64,000 bases of DNA from the NCBI GenBank assembly GCA_039105265.1, contig JAPFFF010000060.1, positions 372,001 through 436,000 on the forward strand, written 5' to 3'. Under the pieces are notes generated by a model. The model did not search any database and had not been told where the DNA came from. It saw only the letters and a list, made by a program, of their open reading frames with translations. The position numbers and the translations under genes are program-made. This DNA comes from Tritrichomonas musculus (lineage: Eukaryota; Parabasalia; Tritrichomonadida; Tritrichomonadidae). This document shows positions 29,801 through 40,143 of the stretch, in pieces (the stretch's first letter is position 1; each line of letters begins with the position of its first letter).

Positions 29801-32306
29801 GTGGAACAATTGATAAATGTTTGAAATTATTAGCATCATTTTGACTAGATGAGAATTTGCAAGAACCAATTAAAAGAACAGCATTAAGAGGAACATTTGA
29901 AGAATTTACTTTGGAATTTTCAATGTAAACATTGATTGCATTTGTTTCAGATGGTGTGAATGTGAAATTATTGTTATTTAATACAAATTGATCATTATTT
30001 TCGGTTTTTCCTGCATTCCATCCAATTTGACACCATAATGATGATCCATTCAATGCTTCATTATTTGTGAATTCACAATTTTGAATCGTGAATAAATCAC
30101 GTGCGATTGAATAAATTGCTCCACCAAAATTAGCTGCTTTATTATTATTGAATTTACATCCATCAACAACAACCGAATGGCGTTTTGGTTGATTAATTTT
30201 AATATTAACAGCTCCTCCTTGTGATGTTGTTTCACAGTTTTCAAAGTTACAATTTTTAATAGAACCATCATAAAAAGATTTTGTTCCTGTAAAAGAAACA
30301 AAGATAGCACCACCGCCAAAATTATCTCCACTTAATTTAACATTTGATTTGCATGTTATGAATTTACAATCATCTATTGTGAAATTGGTTGTATATATGG
30401 AAACAGCACCACCAGTTTCAGTAGATTCAATATTTGTAAACTTAGTTTTTATTAATTTAAGAGCATTTTCATCTGAACTTACTGATATTCTATCAGAAGA
30501 TGTATATCCATCGTCATCTGGAGTTGGTGGTAATGGAGTTGCATTTGGATCTTCAATTGGATCGCCTGGTTTGCATGCGCTATTGCAATTGAAACTAAAA
30601 TTAGTTACTGGATAAACACTAGATGAAAATGAAACTGTTTCTATTCCTTGTTGAACACAATTGCATTTTGTATAAATAACTGACTGGTATGGTGAATTTT
30701 GATCCATTTGCAAATGCATGAAACCATCAACGGTAGAAACTGCAACGAATTTATTTCCTCCTAAATAGAGAATGGCATTTGAATAATTATTTGCACTTTT
30801 AGCTGTGGTGAAATAGACATTAATTGTGTTATTTTCATCTGGTGCAAATGTAAATACATTATCTTCAACAATAAATGTATTATCTGCGTCAGCTTTAGCA
30901 TCCCATCCAATTTGTAAGTAAATAGATGATCCTTGTGCTGATGCTTCATTTATATTAAACGAGCATCCAGTTACTGTAAACAAATCTCTAACAACTGCAT
31001 AAATGGCACCACCAGATGCTGCTTTGTTAAATTCGAATTTACAGTTTTCAAATTCGAATGAATGAATCTTTGGATTATTAATTCTAACAAGTGCTGCTCC
31101 TCCATTTTTAGTTGCTTCACAATATCTGAATTTTGAATCAATTACTTTTCCAATATAAGCAGTAGGCGTAGTTGCTAATTCTATAAAAATAGCTCCACCA
31201 TTGTTTGAACTGCATTTTAAAAAGTCACACTTTGTTAATGTTATGTTAACTTTACCATTTCCAGTAATGCAAATTGCACCACCTCCACTTTTTTCTGTAT
31301 CGACTAGATATGAAAAAGTTGTATTTTCAATATTTATTTCAGTGAACGTATGATTACTTGGAATTCTATTGTCTGTTCCAATTGGAAGATCTGGGTTAGG
31401 TAAAAAATTTTGTTGGCATACATCCAATGATTGGCAATTAACACTAATAGATGTTTCAAATTTTGATGGAACTTTAACAGTATTAGATCCTTGTTTGAAG
31501 CAATTGCATTCGTCATAAATAATATTAGTGTATCCTGATAATGTTTCTTCAATATCTAAATGTAAATAAGTTATTTCTTCTGTAACTTCAGTTGTTGTAT
31601 TAAACATACATCTTCCAATTATAACTGTTGGTGGTTTGACAGCTCCACCCGTTTTTTCTTTATTAATAATATAAACGTTAGAAGAATTTTGAGTTGGCGT
31701 AAAAGCAAAACTATTATCATAAAGCTTAAATCTATCATCTTGATCACTTCCACTACCCCATCCAACTTCACACCATAATGATGAACCAATTTTTCCTTGA
31801 TTATTGGTAAAAGTGCAACCTTGAATTGTTAATAAATCTCTTGCAATAGCATAAATTGCACCTCCTTCATTTGTAGCTGTGTTTTCTGTAAATTGGCATC
31901 CATCAATTGTAATTTTTTTGTTAACTTGTGGAACATTTATATAAACTGCACCTCCACGACTAGTAGCTGTGCATTCATTGAAAATACAATTTTGAACTAA
32001 ACAATCAAAAATCTTGGATCCATCATAATTTAAATAAAGGGCACCTCCATTTTTTCCAATGCAAGAAACAAATTTGCAATCTTTAATAGTGATATTAGTT
32101 TTATCAACCTTAACAGCACCTCCTAATAAAGTGGTATTGATTTCTGAATAAATGAAATGCTCTAATGTAACACTATCTTGGACACTTACATATTCCTCAT
32201 GTTTTGTCTTTGTTTGATACTCTTGAGTGCCATCTTCAATTAACTGTGGCAAAGATTGCCTAAAGCAAAGAACAAATTCTGAGAAAAGAAACAGAGAGAA
32301 GATCAT
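26877..32306 (-). CDS. Pmp-like (GGA-repeat, beta-helix) surface protein with membrane anchor
   Basis: A 1809-residue secreted type I membrane protein. Residues 1-16 (MIFSLFLFSEFVLCF) form a signal peptide. The ectodomain consists of about five tandem modules of some 280-300 residues plus a shorter last one. Each carries 4-6 units of the form C-x-F-x-x-N/C-x-A/T-x-x-x-GGA-I/V-Y, as in chlamydial polymorphic membrane proteins and trichomonad Pmp-like proteins; this predicts a right-handed beta helix. Modules are joined by Pro/Asp-rich linkers such as TPLPPTPDDDGYTSSDR. Near 1755-1777 is a transmembrane helix rich in Val/Ile, followed by KKKKSHKY and a short acidic tail (DLNEDGIADNQTGDTNENI). 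A role in adhesion is known for the family in Trichomonas and inferred here. Confidence 0.88.
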   Translation of the reverse strand: MIFSLFLFSEFVLCFRQSLPQLIEDGTQEYQTKTKHEEYVSVQDSVTLEHFIYSEINTTLLGGAVKVDKTNITIKDCKFVSCIGKNGGALYLNYDGSKIFDCLVQNCIFNECTATSRGGAVYINVPQVNKKITIDGCQFTENTATNEGGAIYAIARDLLTIQGCTFTNNQGKIGSSLWCEVGWGSGSDQDDRFKLYDNSFAFTPTQNSSNVYIINKEKTGGAVKPPTVIIGRCMFNTTTEVTEEITYLHLDIEETLSGYTNIIYDECNCFKQGSNTVKVPSKFETSISVNCQSLDVCQQNFLPNPDLPIGTDNRIPSNHTFTEINIENTTFSYLVDTEKSGGGAICITGNGKVNITLTKCDFLKCSSNNGGAIFIELATTPTAYIGKVIDSKFRYCEATKNGGAALVRINNPKIHSFEFENCKFEFNKAASGGAIYAVVRDLFTVTGCSFNINEASAQGSSIYLQIGWDAKADADNTFIVEDNVFTFAPDENNTINVYFTTAKSANNYSNAILYLGGNKFVAVSTVDGFMHLQMDQNSPYQSVIYTKCNCVQQGIETVSFSSSVYPVTNFSFNCNSACKPGDPIEDPNATPLPPTPDDDGYTSSDRISVSSDENALKLIKTKFTNIESTETGGAVSIYTTNFTIDDCKFITCKSNVKLSGDNFGGGAIFVSFTGTKSFYDGSIKNCNFENCETTSQGGAVNIKINQPKRHSVVVDGCKFNNNKAANFGGAIYSIARDLFTIQNCEFTNNEALNGSSLWCQIGWNAGKTENNDQFVLNNNNFTFTPSETNAINVYIENSKVNSSNVPLNAVLLIGSCKFSSSQNDANNFKHLSIVPQGDGFQSITFTDCVCIGGGEDTVSIPEAWSSESKFSFNCNSLDSCLNDVDNSEGYNEHGRIEDEPRTEPINLYNYSFKGLNNEENGGAVTINKEKTSITLNHCKFSSCQGAMGGAVYIMYSGNNTYACSITDTIFVNNQATSNGGAFYCQITQSGKQSVTLSHCTFRSNKAGTNGGAVYAMTRDKFTLEHCIFEDNVSPSKGIGSSLWLRIGWNDKYNVNKAIVHNNSFTFSPIDAKSINVHIESYPLLDGVTPNANLDFGLNKFSSKNSGITGFMQLSFDSSSQFDSINFDGCNCVQNGPETVSLPYSYGTNAFNFNCQNADICTTPKPTPLPTPDSDGYTPSERIIISEGAPLRLVKSKFTNIVATQTGGAVSLTKVSFSITDCKFASCISNVTLNGNNYGGGSIYISYTGKDDNYTGSIVSCTFSNCETTSQGGALNIQITQPKRHSVIIEGCTFTNNKAANYGGAIYSIARDLLSIQHCTFTNNEALNGSSIWCQVGWNSGSDDNNQFVLYNNKFTFKPSDTNSVNVYIQSNTLNENIAPNANAFIGLCSFEGQNINGEIHKNLIISENGAFQSIDFNDCNCIQGEQNTVTIPAIVTNNNNLKFNCINMDKCAASDSEKPPETDECKSFPAHQEIFGKSLSLEKSCFYNLRSTTREGGAARIINSNVELENCRFINCSSSKSGGALYVDFSIDKCELEIENCLFENCQSNNQGGAFYFSNVYASESSIKNCRFTNNNAASHGGALYYSPCSNSKLLNCLFVNNSCTANQQTHGFAVYVLIQNINTKRVSGKLRLKDEDDNTVVIDGNRIRSEPVDDTQQMYVDVKKTGSVKIGSNSFSFNGVNVTTAKSKYIQVAADEGAKVATTGNICVDHDGTKSGLISGIDSSNVDYNCHKADSEFDNEPNDGNGGNNKNKSKTGMIVGIVVAVVVVIVIIVVVVILVKKKKSHKYVSDLNEDGIADNQTGDTNENI

Positions 32307-35300
32307 TAAAAATCTCAGTATAAAAAAAAAGTAAAGTCATCTAATTCTCTTAGAAAAGTTTTCAATGGAAGAGCTTAACAACGGAATTGTATATATTTTA
32401 TCTTTTATTTAATATCTTTTTTATTATTAAATATAATAATGATTTTTTATTATTTTTATTTATATTTGTAATTTTTACTTCATTATTTATTGATTATTAT
32501 GGTGATAATTAATAAATATTTGAGTTATTTAAGTTATTTTGTGAAATCTTATCGCAGCATTGAATTTATTTAAAAAGTTTCATTATATGGTTGAACAATT
32601 ATATAAGTTCAAATTGTTTTTCTTGATATTATTTTTATAATTAAAATAGATTTTAAAATAATAATTTTATAATATAAATTATAATATTATTTATGTAAAT
32701 AAAATATAATAAAATCTATTAATTTCGCAAATAAAAGTATATAATTTGTATGTTTTGGGGTTCAATTCAATTTTTGAACTATGAAAAAGCAAATTAACGT
32801 CTTTTTGTTTTTATTGCTTTTTCATAAAAGTTTTAAAGGTATTCAATTTCCGATAGATCTTCAAATGCAGATTTTTTAGAAAAAACGTTAAGGTCAAATA
32901 TTTTAATGTTTTTTTTACGGTTATGGCCACACTCATATTTGTTTTCTTTGGCGAATATTAATCACTCTTCGGCTTATCAAGCAACTATAAAAACAAGCTA
33001 TTTTTCCATAAGACATAAGTAATGACGATCTAGGATTTTACGTTTTTTTTCGAGGATTAAGAATATTTCAACTTTTTATATAACATTTTACTTACTAATA
33101 TGCCAAAAAATGTTTACGAGTATGATTTTAATGATGGGATTAATGCATTTGATCCATGTATTCTGCTTATATTAAAGTTTTTCACTATGCATAGTGATGG
33201 AATCCTTTTTAGTTTTACTCTTTTTTCATGGCGGAATACTTTTATTAATACTAGCTCTATCATTTATCAGACAAAACTGAACAAATTTATACTATTCTGA
33301 TAATTAAGTTTATCTGAATAGTGTTCCGTCACAAAAAAAGGTAATTTTAAAGTTTTAATAAAAATAATCAGGTAAAAAAAGGTAATTTTATTTATTTTTT
33401 TTATACTCATACCATTTTCTATTAAACCGTCGGGAAAAAAAAATTGAATGCGATTTTCCAAAATTTTGTACTTTTTTCAATTGAAAAAAAATTGAATGAA
33501 AATTTTCCGAAAAATCTGCATTTTGGAATCTATCCAATTTCCTCTCAATTTTTTAAAACTTTTTTAGTTTTAATTTTATTTTAACATTTGTACTATTCTT
33601 GCCTTATTCTAATATATTTGGAGTTTTTTTTTTGGGTTAAATATTTGCTATTTATGGAAATATTAAATTATTTTTTTTTTGCTCTAAAGTTTCACTTTCT
33701 CTACAATCGTACTTTTATTCTTTGATGTATCCATAGCAATATATCTTTTTCCGAATATTAAACGCTACGATTTCAGGCTTCCATTTTCTTTTATATTTTT
33801 GTCCCTCAAAATTGAATATACATTGAATTTCTCTCAAAATTTATTCTTATCAAATTTAAATGAAAAAAATCTTCCTCAGAATTTCATTGAATTTTTTCTA
33901 ATAGAGTAAAAAGGTCGTACTACTTAGTTTTTACAGTAAAACAAAGGAGAACGGAGAACGTTTTTTTGTACGTTAATAGGAAAAAATAAAACTCGTTAAA
34001 AATGCTATTAAATAAATATTTTAGCAATAGAAGCTAGGAAAGTTGCTTATTAATAAAGGATAAATATTTTTACAGGATTTAATATGATTTTTGACAACAA
34101 AAAAATAAAGATTTTAATAATGGATTTGATAAATTTGAATTTAGGATAAAATTTTAAGGTAGCCACTTATATAGAAGATTTGAAATGCTCAATTAATATT
34201 AATGATCATACCAAAAAAGAAATCGGTCGTAGAAATCTTTCATTATTTTATAAGAAAGAATTTGGAAAAATTATTTATTACGAAACTTTTTGAATATGTT
34301 ATTTTTCACTGCATACTCAATTACTTTCAAATTTAAAAAACAAATTGAGAGAGAATTTACACAATTTGAATCATAATATTATTGTTAGTTTTACATTATA
34401 TTTTATTTAATATTATATTTAACTAAGATTAAATTGTTTTATGAATTATGAAATTAAAAATATTCATCTGAATTTTTGAATTAATTATAATCTTTAGTAC
34501 TCAATATTTTAAAGTATTTGAAAAAAATGTACAAAACCTATTCAATAACAATTTCTTTTATTCTTCATCATAGAATTAATATTATCTATATATTTCTATA
34601 TTTATAGCTTTATATTTGTATTTTAATGCTTGAAAAACTTTTGTTTATATCCAAAAAAGAAAAATTGCTCTTAAATTATTTTAAAAAACACAGTTACTAT
34701 ATAGGTTTTATAATTTTAAATTACATTTTTAATATAAAAAATAAATTTATGCATTTCCTAATTTTATTTTGGTTATTTGATTAATTTAAAAATTTTCATA
34801 ATAATTAAAAATATAGTTATGTTTATCCATCATAACATTAATATAATCAATTCCTACTATAAATTGTTTCCAACAAAGTTATTTTTATTTGGATCAAATG
34901 ATAATACATTTAAAATTGATTTTTAATTAATTATTCATAGCATTGCATATAATATAATAAAATTTAAAAATATATTAAAAAAATTGTTTTGCCAATATAT
35001 TGCAAGGATAATATTAAATTTTCATCACTTTTGTTTATAAGAAAAAAATTCTGAAAAGCTATAATCTCAGAAAATTGAATAACATAGCTCAGAAAACCAA
35101 AAAATAAAATTGAAAGAAAAAATAAATAATATTCAATTTATTTTTATATTACTCAGACAATATCTTATTATGAAACACCAATTACAACTATATTATATTT
35201 ATAAAATATAGATAAATACATATTAAAAACAAATATAACATTCAATATATTATTATTAAATAAGAATCCGTAAAAAAATTCAAGTTACATTTCTTCTATG

Positions 35301-35906
35301 ATATGTGTAACTTGGAATTGAGAGCTATATGAAAATTTTTTTTTCAATTAACAAACTTTTTCTGAAAATTGATTTTTGTTTTGCAAATATCTTTTGTTTC
35401 TTACGATAAAAAGCCCTAATTGTCTATCATTAATTTCTTAATATATAACATTATAATTAATTATAGAAGTAAAAAAACAAAATAATGTTTTGTCATAACC
35501 GACAACTCCGTCCTCCTTTAGTAAAACTCAATGATTGGTTTGTTTAAACTAATTATATTTTATTAATATAATAATAATTAGTTTTATAAATATTTGCATC
35601 GTACAAAATTCAAATTAAAATAAAAACTAAAAGGATATAAGTATATATTAAATTTTCTTCAGAAAATAAATTTGAGTATTTTATATCAATTTATTTTAAT
35701 TATTTTTGAAAAGAATTTTATAACAACTTCTAAAAATATAGAATAGCGATAACTTTTTATATAATTTATTCTAATTATTAATTCTTTTGATATCTTTTTA
35801 TATGCTTTTAAAACATTAAGTGTTATATATAAAAATAGTATAGTTGTACATGGTCATATTTTCTAGACCAATGGACAAAAAGTTGGACAAAAGTAAAAAA
35901 AATTTT

Positions 35907-35930
35907 GGGGGCTCCGCCCCCAAACCCCCA
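35907..35930. repeat. GC-rich hairpin in the AT desert
   Basis: GGGGGCTCCGCCCCC followed by AAACCCCCA, the only strongly GC-rich patch in more than 7 kb. The first 15 nt can form a G5/C5 stem (with CTCCG loop). Confidence 0.7.
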
Positions 35931-36111
35931 GTATTTATTTATAAAAACATCCTAAATAAAAAGCATTCCCAATCAGTTGTCTTATTATAAAGAAAAAAAA
36001 AAAATATTTAATATATAAATATGATCTCATAAATTTCTGCAAAAATATGGAATAAACTATAAAGTACTATGATTTTGGTAAAATATTATGATTATATTGA
36101 AAACACTCTGC

Positions 36112-37602
36112 TTTTTTTAAGGGACTAGTTTCCAATTTGAATAAAAATATTCTATGTGTTCTCACAAAAAAAAGTTTTTTTGTTTTTGACTGAAAAATAT
36201 ATTAAATAGTTTGATCTAGATTTTAATATTCATGCATTATTTTATTTATATATCAAATATGCTGGATTCATAAAAAAACTTGATAATATAATAATTTTCT
36301 ATTGAAAAATGAAAAAACGAAATATTTTTTTATTATTTTAATAAATTATTATTTATCAATTTATTTTATAATAAGATAGATGGGTTCCGACTTGAAATAA
36401 CGTATTTTTTTCATTTTAAAATAAATCTATCTTATTATATTTTCATTTTTTTAATAAACATATTTAAATAATAAAATAGTTATACATTTCTTTATATTTC
36501 TTTTTATTTTAATGTAAAAAGAAAGATCTAATGCATTTATCTAATCATTTAAAAATTTATCAATTTCGGACTATATTCATAATATAAAATAATATATAAA
36601 TTAAACAACTTATATATTTATTAAATTTTCGAAATATTGTTTATTAACAGAGATAAATGTATAATATATCAAAAAATGGGAGAAATTTGTTTTTGTTTTT
36701 TCTCTTTGAATCTTGGATATATTTATATGTTTAAGCATTTTAAAAGTATTTAATTTTTTAATATAATATAATCAATTGATTTATTCTAAATAATAGCGAT
36801 TTAATATTAAGATATAAACTTAATTTTTTTTTAGATATAATATTCTCAAAAAGTTAATTTTAAAGTTTATTCTATATGATCGGTGAACTCAAATTTTCTA
36901 TGAGAATCTATTCAAAATTGAGAAGATCCGAGGTCTATATATATGAAAACCTCCAAAAAAAAGAAAATTTCACTTTAAAAATGCATAAAAATAAAATATC
37001 AATACCAATTATTTTTAATTTTCATATTTAATGTAGAAAATTTAAGTAAAATGGACTATATATAATAATTCATTTCGATGTTTTGAAAAAAATACTCAAT
37101 ATCCATTTATTTCCAGACAATTAGAGCAACTCTAATATTGTTAATTCGTTTTAAATGAGTTTTTAGAAGTTTCAAATAGAATGATAAATACTATATTTCT
37201 CTCAAAATTTTGAATGATTTTCCTTTCAATTTAATATTGTAAGATTAAAATATGATTATCTTTAAATATAAATAAATATTTAATAATCGTATCGGTGTAA
37301 TTAAAGATAATATTATATAATTAAACATATCATAATATGATTAAATAAAAAACCTATTAAGTCCCAAAAAGTCCCAGCATATTGAGTCGGGACCCATCTA
37401 TTTCTTACTAATTTTCATTTTTTAAAAAAATTAATCCATTCAAAAAGTTACCAAAATCATATAAAAATGATCGTTAAGGAGAAAAATTTATTATATTTGA
37501 CCAAAACTTTTTCCGAAAAGCTATCTTTCAAAGTTTTATTCTATGAGTTCATTCAATATTGATAGGTTTACAATAAATTTGGAAACTAGTCCCTTAAAAA
37601 AA
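36112..37602. repeat. 1.5-kb segment bounded by inverted repeats
   Basis: Outer arms TTTTTTTAAGGGACTAGTTT at 36112 and its reverse complement at 37575-37602 match over about 26 bp. A second pair lies inside: AGATAGATGGGTTCCGACTT near 36375 and the reverse complement, with about three mismatches, near 37384-37403. No ORF in between. Target-site duplications are not obvious. It is probably a non-autonomous inverted-repeat element. Confidence 0.5.
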
Positions 37603-40143
37603 TATTTAGATATTATCAATATTTTTTTATTTTTTTTAAATAAAAGAAATAAAAAGTAAAAGGAAATCAGTATTTAAAAAAAATGGAAAAAATTGAAATT
37701 CAAATTGCTATAAAAATAAATCTTTTTTTGTATTCATGTTAAGTGACTTAACGTCTTTTTGAATTTTTCTAATCTCATTATTTCCATCAATATTAAGTTA
37801 TATGCATTCAAATCAATAATTTTTAATTGGTTGCTCGATATAATCATTTTAAGAATGTCTTACACTGTTAATTTTATAAAAATTTTAATCTGTTATATCT
37901 TTAATATTTCATTCAATCTTTATGATTTTTGAAAATTCCAAATATATTTATATTAATACAGATAAGATTAATTAAATTATTAGATTTTTCAAATTAAATT
38001 AGATTTATAAACAGAAATAATTCAATTTTATTTTAAAATTGAAGAAGAAGAAAAAAAAAAAATTTAATGAAACAAAAATCAAATTGTCCAAGGGCATTCT
38101 AATTCATCATGGGCGGTCAAAGAATCTGACCAAATGCTGACCAGGTACAACCATAAAAAATAGTTATTATTATTGAAATAATAAATATTCAAATGACATC
38201 TATATTTTTTAAATGATGCAAATATATATAAGAAATCGATATATATTGAATTTTAATTAAAGTCTTTATTTCAACCATTACATTTTATAATATTGGATAT
38301 AAAATATATAAATTATATATTATAATTATTAAATAAATTATTTATTAAGATAAATATAAATTTATTTAATTTTATTTTTTATTCAATTTAGTTGTACGAC
38401 CTTTTATTTTTTCAATTAAATAAAAAGTGATCGGACTTTTTTGAAATAAAAGTTATCTGCGGCTATTTATGCTATCAATGTTGATTGGCATAAAAATATC
38501 ATGTTTCGAAATAGTATATTACCCTCTATATCAAATTGGCGATCTTCTTTTTCTAATCAATTAACTCAAAAAGGATCGATTATACTTTTAAAAACGAATC
38601 CAACTAACACAATTTTTTTGAAGAAAAATTATGATTAGAAACTCATTCAAACTATTTCAATGGAAAAAATTTAATAATTATTTTTGATTTTCTAAATATA
38701 TACTAATTATTTTAAATATTTTACCTTTTATATACATATATATTAGATTCATTAGTTATATTACATGTTTGTATAATGAACATTAAATTTGATCGAATAA
38801 AATAACTAGCTAATTTTTGGATTATATTATTTAAAAGTATATTTATTTTTATTATTAATTATAATATTAATATTTATTGTTATTAAATTTATTACTTTGT
38901 TTTTAAATAAGATAAACATATTTTTATCTTATATTTAAGTTAAAATTTTGTGAAAATTTTAAATTCAATTTTTAAGTTTTTTTTTCACAAAATATTTGAG
39001 AGGAAATTTTAATTTTTTTATAATATCTTTATCAATTAAGAATATTTTAAGTTATTTATTTATATTAAGATTCTATAATTAATATTCGAATTCATATTAG
39101 ATTTTATCCAACATTTTTAATATTTATATAAAGTGAGAAACGAATGTAAAATATAAAATTTAAAAATTTTTTTTCAATTTTTTTTTTAAAATTTTATTAA
39201 ATTTTGGCAGAGTATACAAATATTTTTACTAAAAAAATCTATCTATTTTATATAAGAAGCATCATATATTTCATATGATATCTAATTTTGAATTTTTATT
39301 TTTATTTTTTAAAAAATTATTCAGAAAAAAATTATATTTAATCTTTTTACTATTTGATAGATTTATTTTTAATATATATACTTATATAGATCATAAAATA
39401 AATTATATACTTTGTATTGATGACAAAAAACGTGTTTGTTTTTTGTTTTAATAAAGTTTGAAATTTACACACAATTTTTTTATAAATTTTATTTATTCAA
39501 TATATTATCTATATTATATCTCGACTACAATCAATAACTAAAGTTAAATAAATTTTATAATATTATAATATAAGATATATAATGTGAAATATATTTATAT
39601 ATTAGAAAAATATTAAATATAATGATATATAAATATTTGTATTTCTTTTAAGATTCTGAAGATTCAATATGTATATTTCTCCAATCTCCAAAAAAAGACC
39701 ATTTATAAAAAGCATATAATCACTCTGTGAGCAAACCAATTCACATTACTCAAGATTTCTGATTATTTACTATTATTATATAGTTTTGGCGAATACAACA
39801 TGTTATTTATGTCTTTTATGAAAACAAGAAGTTTATGCAACTAATTTTTCATTTTCCATCACTTTTTTAATGATAATTAATTAAAAAAAAAAAAACCTTG
39901 TATAGAATTTTGATTGCCAATCAAAGCATCATCAATTTTTGGTAAATAATTGATTAATGATTACAGTGAATATTTTTTTAAAGGTATTTTGAATAATGGA
40001 AATTTATTTCAAAAATTCTGAGACCTAAAATTTTTTCCATCATTCAAATATTGAATGATAATTTAAAAAGTTTATATTAAAGATCACAATTAATTTTGTC
40101 AAACTACTTTCAAATTTTTTCTTTATCATTTCATTTTCATATT

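Larger units (their letters stand above)
32307..40143. other. 7.8-kb AT-rich gene desert
   Basis: No ORF of convincing composition on either strand; small ORFs at 33100-33300 and 33267-33461 are low-complexity. It contains several inverted repeats (36112-37602, 36371-37407, 33908-38405), a GC-rich hairpin at 35907-35921 and a short higher-complexity patch at 38087-38150 with a GGTCA/TGACC hairpin. No tRNA or rRNA is recognised. It may be intergenic DNA with old non-autonomous repeats. Confidence 0.6.

Noticed and set aside
33100-33461. Small ORFs in the gene desert
   Set aside because: Low-complexity, AT-driven, no family signature, no initiator context that differs from background.
32307-40143. 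tRNA, rRNA or centromere-like satellite in the desert
   Set aside because: No cloverleaf or B-box-like sequence and no tandem satellite period could be recognised by eye.
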